A DNA stretch of 64,000 nucleotides, taken from contig JANPYM010000001.1 of assembly GCA_025890175.1 (NCBI GenBank), positions 5,226,909 to 5,290,908 on the forward strand, written 5' to 3'. The position numbers were made by a program, and so were the translations under genes. The notes under the pieces were generated by a model. It was not told where the DNA came from. It made no database searches and worked only from the letters and a program-made list of their open reading frames with translations. Every line of letters starts with the position of its first letter. The stretch's first letter is position 1. Below are positions 12,840 through 21,375 of this stretch, one piece after another. Source of the stretch: Ciborinia camelliae (lineage: Eukaryota; Ascomycota; Leotiomycetes; Helotiales; Sclerotiniaceae).

Positions 12840-13387
12840 ATTTAATTAATATCGTTGGAGGATGGGATGTATAGATATCCTTCGTTTGGGCAGGAAGTCG
12901 TTGGAGTTGTAGAAACAATGAACCCCTTTTTCGTGGTGAAATTCAAAGAAGTGTGAAATTATGTAGTCGAGGGGGGATGGCCAGATTGCCATGCATTTGC
13001 ATATCAATTAAGGTTTATACACACTAAACCTATTTTGGTAAAGCGGCAGTGATTAGACTACATACGTGCAGGAACTTAAGATGGATCATGACTCACCTGC
13101 GCCTCACGCTCAAGCCTCACTAAACAACCAACCCCACAATAGCTTGAAGCTTCAAAATATTTATATCTTCAATATTCACATCATTGAAACAACATCAAGT
13201 TCTTTTCTTGCCTTGTCTTACAGGATCAATCTTTTGATTCATCAACCTCCTTTGATACCCGCTTTGATCGCCTCATTAATCCTTGTACCGTACCATATAT
13301 CCTTTTCTTCTGATATTTAAGTCAACTCCTCTACATTCACAGACCCTCCCTCCTCGCCCAAACCAATCCACCACCCGCCAAATCAAA
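12840..13387. promoter_or_regulatory. Divergent GLO3/TIM21 intergenic region
   Basis: This 548-bp stretch separates the start codons of GLO3 (-) and TIM21 (+), so it must hold both promoters. The half next to TIM21 is rich in CT tracts (13240-13390), common upstream of fungal start codons. I could not identify a specific transcription-factor site. Confidence 0.45.
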
Positions 13388-14234
13388 ATGCTCCCCTCAA
13401 TTAGAGCAGTATCTTTGTTTAGTTTACCTTCATCTGTGCGGCCACTTCTCGCCGCACGGCTTTATGCAACACATACAGGCTTAGGTACCACAAACACCTC
13501 GTCGCAACCAAAAAGAAAAGCCGTTACAACCTTCAACGATGATGGCAGAGTTCCTTGGCGCGATCTATCGGGACGAGAAAAGGTTGCCAGAACAACGCAG
13601 CAGACTTTTAATCTAGGGATTGTCCTTATTGGGACAGCATTGACGGTATGCGCATCGCGATCCTTCCGTACACTGCATTTCTAACGCTTAACACAGGGAG
13701 GTGTCATCTATCTTCTTTACACAGAAGTGTTTGCTCCCGAGGGTAAAATCAATCAGTTCAATAGAGCGGCCGATCAAGTCAAGAAGGATCCACGATGCAT
13801 AGAAATATTAGGGAACGGAAAGAAGATAAGGGCATATGGCGAGCCAACATCGGGCAAGTGGGCTAGAGCTGGGCCTATTGCGTTTGTTTTCCAAATTACA
13901 GTAGCGTTTCTACAATGCTAAATTCTACGCAGGTCCAACATCACGAAAGATCATCGGGGAGTGGAACATTTGGTTATGCATTTTAATGTTAGTACCTCCC
14001 ATTTTAAAACCCTGCATTCTCTGCTTGACTAACATCAATATATAGGTTGAGGGTCCGCTGAATCACGGTGTGGTGAACTTACACATGGTCAGACGCCCGT
14101 CTGAGAGCGAATTTGTATACAAATACTTATTCTTGGACGTGAAAGGACATCAGAGGATATATCTTGAGAATGCCGATGCGACAAATGGGCCTGGGAAGAA
14201 CAAGAGTAGATTCTTGGGCATAACTTGGCGATGA
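13388..14234 (+). CDS. TIM21: Mitochondrial import inner membrane translocase subunit Tim21, 228 aa
   Basis: Tim21 is a TIM23-complex subunit that contacts Tom22 in the intermembrane space and helps couple the translocase to the respiratory chain. Four exons: 13388-13645, 13697-13881, 13933-13987 and 14046-14234. The introns are 51, 51 and 58 nt, and all phases agree. The N-terminus is Arg/Ser-rich without acidic residues (MLPSIRAVSLFSLPSSVRP), as expected for a matrix presequence. One membrane span (FNLGIVLIGTALTGGVIYLLY) precedes EVFAPEGKINQFNRA. The intermembrane-space domain shows GNGKKIRAYGEP, VEHLVMHFNVEGPLNHGVVN and the C-terminal FLDVKGHQRIYLENAD, all diagnostic for the family. The length is close to that of yeast Tim21. 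It is divergent from GLO3 and convergent with the P450 gene. Confidence 0.94.
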
Positions 14235-14307
14235 TATGGCCAGAACTGACTGGCATTCGAATGTCTGCTTTGGATGGAAACATTGAAAAGGCTGTTTATG
14301 TACCTGT

Positions 14308-14424
14308 CTTTGGGCTTTATATGGTTGTCAGATGGAGGCAGAGCTTAGATCCTCCCTCCTCTTTTATCACTGGCAAGATCTGGATTATGGATGGGTTCAT
14401 TGACCATCTCTGAAGCTCGAAAAA
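14308..14424 (+). pseudogene. Degenerate copy of part of the choline-transporter-like gene
   Basis: About 117 bp matches 21627-21750 inside exon 1 of the membrane-protein gene at 21376-24179, in the same orientation. Shared blocks include GGGCTTTATATGGT, CAGATGGAGGC, GAGCTTAG, GCAAGATCTGGA, CATTGACCATC and GAAGCTCGAAA. The copy has small indels and a stop within the matching frame. It lies 74 bp past the TIM21 stop and has no surrounding gene, so it is a relic. Confidence 0.8.
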
Positions 14425-14532
14425 GTAAATAAGAAAAAACATTGTTCAATCACAATTTGAACATTGGAAATGGTGAACTTGATCGAGGTGGTGAATGTAG
14501 CCTCTCTATCAGCGAGAAGTCGGCGAAAAGGG

Positions 14533-14766
14533 TTGTTGATATCACTACTTCATTCTTCTAAGTAGAATTGGACATCTAAGACCACTGATTGATATCATCG
14601 TTTGATTGTTCGCAAAAGAAATCAACATCCAAATCTCTTTTTGGCTCCGAAAGAATATTAAAAAATACCACTGGTTGACATCACCATTTCATTGGTCTAG
14701 CTAGAATTGAACATTGGAATCAAAGAGATACCAGAACCACCTCAATTCCAAGAACCCACGAAACAA
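14533..14766. repeat. Imperfect direct repeats downstream of the gene relic
   Basis: Two or three diverged copies of a segment follow one another. They share TTGATATCA or TTGACATCA, a TTTCATT or TTTGATT core, CTAGAATTGAACATTGGAA-like blocks and a trailing CTCTTTTTGG. The similarity is visible by eye but degenerate, and the unit length is uncertain. Confidence 0.4.
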
Positions 14767-16395
14767 TCAAATTCTCTTTTGGAATTGCAAAATCGGACCC
14801 TCCTTACCAACAATAAAAAAATCCTTCATCTTATACTCGCCGTTTCTTCCCACACCAATGCTTTCGCAGCCTGGCGCAATTCGAATATTATAGAGCCACA
14901 AAACCCTCGCGACACCGACTTGCAGCTCATACAACGCTACACTTTTCCCAATACACGCTCTAGGTCCTAAACTAAATGGGACAAAGGCTTCTCTCGCTTT
15001 TGATATTTCCTCTGGAGTACATCCTTCATTTTCGTTCGTTCCCTCTGCACCTTTGACCAACCAACGACTTGGATTGTAAACGTATGGTTGGGCAAAATGC
15101 TCCCCGCTATGATGAAGTGAATAGGTGGGAACACCGATGATGGTGCCTGGGGTGAAGTAGTGTACATTTACCCACAAGCCTCCAGGAAGAACTTCCCTAG
15201 GAAGAGGCATTGGTATCGGGGGACACAAGCGCAGGCTTTCATCGATACAAGCACGCAAGTAAACCATGGAATTGAGAGTCGGGCCATGGGAGATAGATTC
15301 GACACCTGCAAACGTGCTACGGATGATAGCAGTGAGCCGCTCCCGGATTTGAGGATGCTGGGAAAGGAAGTAGAAAATCCCAGTAAGGGCGGAATTGGCG
15401 GTGTCTGACCCAGCACCAAGAAGGAGTGTGGTTTCAGACATCAGCTCTTCTTCTGAGTACCCTTCGCCTGTATCTGGGTCGCGTGCTTGCTGGAGGTAGT
15501 AGATGATGTCTCGACGGTCACTATTTGTGACGTCGAGACGGCTACGCAATTGTCTAGCCGTAAACGAGATCTGTTTCTTGGCATTTGCGAAGAGGAATTT
15601 GGCATCATTCACCGTTTTAAGGATGGGCATTTGACCGAGGATGTTCATTCTCCGGATATTCGCAGCGATTACGTCGAGAAAGAAACGATTGTCATTACTC
15701 AACGCCGTGTTGAATGACTTCCCATAGCATATTTCCCCCAACGAATCAAAGATCATGTAGGCAGCCCAATGAGCCATGTCTTTAGGACTGGACCACTCTC
15801 CCGGTTCTTTGGAGGGGCTTGGTTGATCTCTAGCGCCCAAGCCAGCACACCAGTCTCGAATGGCAGACAGTATATGAGGCTGCATGCCACGAACAGCTTG
15901 ATCAGAGAACGCTTGCGACATCACACGTTTCTTTCGAGCATGGATATCTTTGTCGACGACGTTAAAGATACTGGTACCATAAAAAGCCGTGTACCAACTT
16001 GACTTTTGCACGTTCGCTTTATGACTGTAGATTTGATCTAAAGCTGAGGCACTGTTGATGGAAATATGGCTTGGACCAAAGCGGACGAATTCCCCGTGCT
16101 TCTGATGAAGATCGTATAGATTGGTATGCATGGTTCCATGGATGGCATGGTAGACAGCATACAAGCTGCTGAACTTTGCAAGCAATGGCCCCGGATAGAT
16201 TGCAAGTGGATGGAACTTTGTTTGGTAGATTGCATAGCCGACTATCTGAAGGGATGTGTGAGTATACTGTCAAGATTGTACGTAGAGAAAAATACTAACC
16301 ACGAGAATAACGAATCCGCTCAAAGCTGTTAGCGTGACAACCTCGGTTGAAGCAGATACCAGATTGGCATGATAATTGAACGCGTTTCGGAACAT
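14767..16395 (-). CDS. Cytochrome P450 monooxygenase, 524 aa
   Basis: This is a microsomal haem monooxygenase. Exon 1 (16395-16300) encodes the N-terminal anchor, ending VTLTALSGFVILV. A 54-nt intron (16299-16246) leads to exon 2 (16245-14767). The proline-rich hinge YPGPLLAKF follows. Residues 310-314 are AGSDT, the oxygen-binding I-helix. Residues 368-371 are ESLR, the ExxR motif. NPSRW is the PERF-type segment, and FSLGPRACIG is the haem loop with ligand Cys463. All key residues are present, so the enzyme appears functional. The style (YPGP, FVRFGPSHISIN, long I-helix) resembles fungal CYPs of the benzoate-4-hydroxylase/pisatin-demethylase/trichothecene-oxygenase clade, but the substrate cannot be assigned. 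It is the only intact member of a block that otherwise holds broken hydrolase, MFS and PKS genes, which suggests a secondary-metabolite origin. Confidence 0.92.
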
Positions 16396-17568
16396 TGCTA
16401 AAAATCGTTGTTATGCAAATAGAAGTATCCGTTCTCTGAAGGTCTAGGATATGACACTCGATAAATATTGGCAGTTTCTTGTTTGTAATTTATGGTGGGA
16501 GTGGAATCAGGTTTCCCTAGGTACTGATAAAAGATCACCGTTTTGACAAGACTCATATGGGGCGATAGCTCATAGGGCCGAGGGAAAATAGGATGACTGC
16601 AAACAAGGAGAGTTACGAGACTCGAACGAAAGGTTGCAACCAACGTGCAACCAACAAGTGTAAGCATTATATCCAAAGAAGGGTTTCCGCGGCGAAGTGC
16701 AGGGAATTCGTTATCAAAATACAGTTACCTCATTCGTTTATGCACATAGAGATCCAAAGCTTTGGTGCCGTGGATGTGCATTGATATTATGCTTTCGTGC
16801 CTAGGTAGGTATTCAAAGCAAAATTATTGATCCGAAGGCGAATGTATGATACCATTGAAGATTTCCTATAACGCAGTTTAGACTCCTAGGTACTTACACT
16901 CCAGCTACGAGATATAATATGACAAAGTACCTGCTGCATATGGTAGTTACATCTTCTTTGCAGTGTATAGTCTCTTATATACTCATCATCTTGTCAGGAT
17001 TCGGTCCCTGGGGACAGGTACTGATGATTATGTCTTGCAAGAAAGTAACCACATCACGGTGAAGTCCCACACACGCTAAAACGATGAAGTATTGGTAAAT
17101 GCTTAAGAAGTTAACATCAGCGGAAAACAAGAATCTGTGTCTGACTTTTGTCACGTCATTTTGAAATTGGCGAAAATCGCCCCCCTTTTTAAATGGGGAG
17201 ACAAGAAATCCATATATATAAATTCACAGTAATAATAGTTCATTACCAAGAATCTTCTTATTCTGCTGAATTTGACAATCGTTCAAATTGATGTAATTGG
17301 CCTTATCATACGTATTGTGTAAAATTGGCGGGAAAAATGATTGCTATTTTTCACCAATGCAGACTATTTCCTGTCACGTTTAATCATTGAAATTGTGTAC
17401 TCATTAAAACGATGTGGCTAAACCCACTTGAAATCCCATTGGACATAGTACACCTTATAAGTTGATCAAGTTCTGTCATGATTATTACTACCCATTTTTG
17501 AACAGACAAGTAGAGACCTTCGGTGGGTGAAAGATATATTAAATGATTTACGAATACCAACTAAAACT
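16396..17568. other. AT-rich spacer between P450 and relic genes
   Basis: I see no gene. The P450 promoter should lie in the left part. The region is AT-rich with short TAGGTA words near 16800 and 16890. Small frames (such as 16398-16676 minus) lack any domain or splice partner. Confidence 0.5.
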
Positions 17569-17877
17569 CTACAGCTTATTCTTTTTAGGGCTTGGTCGCT
17601 TAACTACCTCCGGCCATTTTTGGCTTGGGACCATGTGGTCTTGGATTGTCATATCTTTTCTATCTTCTCTCCACTGCTTCTCTATTTCTCCGAATCTCCT
17701 GAACTCAACTGCCAGCCATCCAGAGCATTCTTTAGCCGCTTGAGAGACTGCCTCAAAGGGAAATAGATGTCCTTGCCTACTCATGACAACTTCTTTCACC
17801 CTACCATCCGGGATGCCTCCGCAACCGCCAACGGCCGTTCCAGCAACCTTGATGCTGTGGAGGAAGGAACTACTCAA
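17569..17877 (-). pseudogene. C-terminal fragment of an alpha/beta hydrolase
   Basis: About 100 codons read TAVGGCGGIPDGRVKEVVM, then SRQGHLFPFEAVSQAAKEC and GWLAVEFRRF, with a basic tail. This matches, from memory, the C-terminal end of fungal alpha/beta hydrolases related to Lpx1 and to host-selective-metabolite biosynthesis proteins. The His in GHLFPFE would be the catalytic histidine. No nucleophile elbow or N-terminal two thirds is found upstream. Instead the sequence abuts the MFS relic within about 50 bp. It is therefore a truncated remnant. Confidence 0.6.
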
Positions 17878-17929
17878 TAAGGCATTACATAATCAGTTCC
17901 GTATTTAGATAGTATAAAATCCCTATCTA

Positions 17930-18777
17930 GGTAGCAAATGAGATGCACGCCATGCCGGAAACAAGAAGGAAAACCACAAGCATTGGAGATGACCATGAAA
18001 CTTGGGTGCCCGTCTCCAACTTGCAATATAGCTGTGATGAGAAATATGGTAGCAACCAGGAGGAGGATAACTCCCGCGGCATCCACCATTTTCCACGAAT
18101 CCTTCGAGTAGAATATTGATCAGGTAGAATATTGCAGATTTGGTAGACCATGGTGAGGAACGCCAGTTGGTAGAGATAAGAAGAGCATTATTGCCGTGAG
18201 AATTTCACCTGGAACACTAGGATAGTAATATCAGCGATCTTACAAAACACAACAAGTGACGGTCTATACTTGACGAGAAATATCCATCTCCAAGTGGTAT
18301 TTTCACTTATAGCCCCACCAAGTAATGGGCCACATAATATTGCTAGAGCGATGAATGTCATGAGAAGACTTCCTCCAGGACCGTACCATTTTGGTGGAAC
18401 GGCGTCAAAAATATGACCATCGCCATTGAATAGCAAGCTGGTGCTCCCATTCCTTGAAAACCGCGACATAGGATTCTGCATAAATTCAGCGCAACCGCGA
18501 CGATGAAATGGAGCTGCGGAAAAGCGACAAAGATGTTATTGAATTTGAAGCAGCACAGCCAGCGGAGAAAAGAGTGAACGTTGCGACGGCCCGATGATGG
18601 GGGTCTTCCTCGCAAAGATATCACGGAGCTTTGTCCATTCACAATAAGTGGTATTTGGTGTTTTGTCAGTGTCGATAGTAATGACTTTCGAGTGTTAAAT
18701 GGCATACAGAATACGTTGCGAGGTAACCAGAGACGATCCACACAACTTGAAAGAAACACCGACGCAGCCATGGGCAC
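17930..18777 (-). pseudogene. Broken MFS transporter (DHA-type drug/metabolite exporter)
   Basis: Several frames carry ordered pieces of a major facilitator. First come RILCRGFQGMGAPACYSMAM (the R-x-x-QG-x-G helix motif) and GGSLLMTFIALAILCGPLLG with ENTTWRWIFLV (motif C and the WRW.F.. segment). A 61-nt intron-like stretch with GTATAG/TTCCAG ends follows, then GEILTAIMLFLSLPTGVPHHG and WKMVDAAGVILLLVATIFL. Frames change at least twice, and the C-terminal helices and the N-terminal helices are missing. A period-16 direct duplication of GTAGAATATT (18108 and 18124) sits at one frame break. The 5' end coincides with the half-MITE at 18765-18879. Confidence 0.75.
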
Positions 18778-18879
18778 CCGGGCATTTCACCTTTCCGGGT
18801 GGTTTACCCTACCCTGCGGGATTCTACGGGGTGGTTACCCTATAAAACCCGCGGGTATATATCATGTGATCGTCTAATC
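18765..18879 (+). mobile_element. Half copy of the hAT-like MITE
   Basis: This matches the left end of the complete element at 32200. It begins CAGCCATGGGCACCC, continues through TTCCGGGTGGTTTACCCTA and GTTACCCTATAAAACCCGC, and ends TATATATCATGTGATCGTC. About 30 bp present in the full copy are missing in small deletions, and the whole right half is absent. It lies at the 5' edge of the MFS relic. Confidence 0.8.
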
Positions 18880-19674
18880 GAGTATACATGCTGCATGCAA
18901 GAGATTGAATAATCGTTGATCCAATTCGAATGATTTGTATAGTAAGCTGGAACCTTTCATATGCGCAAACCAAAAGATGTCGAGGCGTGTTGATTGTATC
19001 GGGATTCAAAGCAAGAATGACGCAAGTCTATTAATATGAATATTTTGAACAATATTTAAGTAATTGAGTGCCAGATTACGATGTTGTTATCACAGCCATT
19101 ATCGTGCACACGTAGCAATCTTGATGTCACGCTCAAAAGCGAAGCTTTACATAATCCAAGCATCTCCGTTCCAACCAAACTGACGTCCACTATTATATCA
19201 ACAAAAATCATGTGGCCCCTTATGATCGCAATCAGGATAAGATGACGTCGAGAAAATTTTCACAAGAGCTAGGAGGGAGACAATTTCAAATCGAAAAAAT
19301 GCGGACTCTAAAAATCACATAATAAATACGCATTATGAAAGCAATAGCGAGCCTGGAAGAGGAATATTAGTTTTTGATCAGTGGTAATATGGACTGCTGA
19401 GTTACCGATATGAACGATATAAACGAGCTAGCGATTCACAACTTAAGCGAAAAACAATTTCGTCAATTCCAAAGGACTAGTCCATGCTTCCCGTCCCCTG
19501 CATATTCATAGCATCGCCTTCACCAAAAAGGCATCGAGGTTATTACTAATTAGCGGACGGCAAAAAGGGATGGGAAAGCGGTCTTAGAAATAAGGGCAGA
19601 CACGGCCGTACCGGTAAGAATCTTAGCTCACTTGGCGATCAGTGTACATTAACAGGTTCCCAGACGATTTTTTT
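18880..19674. other. Gene-free spacer
   Basis: Nothing coding is recognisable between the half-MITE and the PKS relic. The stretch is AT-rich. The minus strand shows no continuation of the MFS relic past the half-MITE. Confidence 0.5.
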
Positions 19675-20390
19675 TTTAGAAGCCGAGCTACAGTTCTGAA
19701 TCCTGATCCCGATAAAACGTACGGAATAGCGGGTGACTTGGGAGATATTGGCCGAAGCATCGCAACGAGGTTTGCAAGCCGAGGGGCACGTTGGTTGTGG
19801 CTTCTGTGTCGATCAGGAGGAGCGCGGTCTCATACCGCTTTAAAAGTCGCGAAGAAATAGGAATCTCGGGGAGTTTTGGTCGCGACTCCGAGTTGCGATA
19901 TCAGGAACGAGGAGGAGGAGGAGGAGGAGGTAAGGGAGACTTTAGGAAAACAAATGCCGTCTATCAAAGGTTGCATTCAAGCGTCCATGGTGTGACAAGT
20001 ATGTGTATGTGTATAGGTAATGTGTGGTGCCAGTTCCGTCTTCTAACACACGTCAAGGATGAAAGATTCGAGGAAACGTTTGATTCTCGACGGAAAGCAG
20101 CACTGCACCCCAAGGTAGACGGTTCATCGAACTTACACATGCTATTGCCAAAGGATTTAGGTTGTTTGGTGTTGTTATCATCAGGCTCTGGTATCTGCGG
20201 CCAGGCAGGCCAGGCACACTATGCTGCTGCGAATACGTATCTAGATGCTCTCGCCCATCACCGTGTGGGTTGAGGACAGAAAGCAATCTCAATAGATCTA
20301 TCTAGGGGCCATGGTATGCGATAGGTTTCTGGGTGATAATCCGAAAATCATGGAGCGCCTACCATCACACAAAAGACCCGTTGTGGGAGG
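19675..20390 (+). pseudogene. Polyketide synthase ketoreductase-domain relic
   Basis: The frames spell the NADPH-binding ketoreductase domain of a fungal reducing PKS in order. [19 protein letters not shown] is the nucleotide-binding start. Then follow [38 protein letters not shown] and WNLH-like [32 protein letters not shown] retains the Ser and Tyr of the active site, and [12 protein letters not shown] follows. Past the frame the text AISIDL and NPKIMERL continues towards the carrier region. Stop codons, a GGA slippage tract (about 19905-19928) and a frame change interrupt it. No ketosynthase, acyltransferase or enoyl reductase sequence is found nearby, so only about 0.7 kb of a gene normally over 7 kb survives. 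Confidence 0.82.
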
Positions 20391-21375
20391 AGGGTATAAG
20401 ACAAGACAAGGTCTGTTTGCTGGACATGAGATTTGAGAAGTAGATGTGGCTACTTATGGCTGAGGTGATGTGGCGTACTGTAGTTAAAAGCCGTCATCAC
20501 GTTTATTTGTTTCTATTTCTAACCTCACATCAACTCTTCAGGTTGGAATCGCTCCAATCAACACCAACATCAACATCTATATCAATATGAACCTCAACAA
20601 CAGGGAAAATAACAATAACGTATCTCCTAGTAAGAGTACTCAAAATCTAGATCGAAATGACATTTCAACACACCAAAGTTCAAAGTTCAAATGCCACTGC
20701 AGTCAAGGCACGTGCTACCTGTTACCTGTTACCTCGTAGTTATCTCATTATTTTAAATGGCTCAAAGTTCTTCTTCTGTTGATAGTCATCATCACCATTG
20801 TCCATCAACTAGGTAGTAATTGTTGAGATGGTGAAGTGAGAAATGAGAAATGACGAAATACCTAGCGAAATTGAAAGTCATTGAGGTTACTTTTCTTATC
20901 TAGGTACTCACTCATCTTTATCATCTTCAATCTTCTCTTTCCTGTTTCCTCTGTTATCATTGAAGTAAGTCATTCATCACCTGGGTACCAGTGAAATGAC
21001 ATATGAAATCGGCTTTTGATATCAAAATACACCGTGGCTGCTTCTCCTCCTCCTGCTCCTATCTCAATTGTACAATGAGAGAGAGAAGAAAGAGACGAGA
21101 GGAGAAATTTTCATCATCTTCCATCGGACCGATCGGCGATCGAGCTCAGATTTTCACGTTGTTTTCAACGTTCGCCCCTTCCCTTTCTGCCTTCAGTTTC
21201 AAAACAGGAAAGAACCCGCGCAAATTTCGTGGGTCGGTTCGTGTATATGAGGTGAGTTTCTCCCCCACCCTTTTTCAAAATTTCGACCATCACGCCTTTA
21301 CCGCCGCCACAGCAGCAGCAGCAACAACAACGACAGCAGCAGCAGCAGCAGCAGCAACTTCTCCTGCCCGACGCC
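20391..21375. other. Intergenic region and likely promoter of the choline-transporter-like gene
   Basis: I see no gene. The last 100 bp before 21376 holds a CAG/CAA microsatellite (about 21305-21355) just upstream of the ATG, typical of a fungal 5' leader. TACCTGTTACCTG repeats lie at 20716-20735. Confidence 0.5.
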
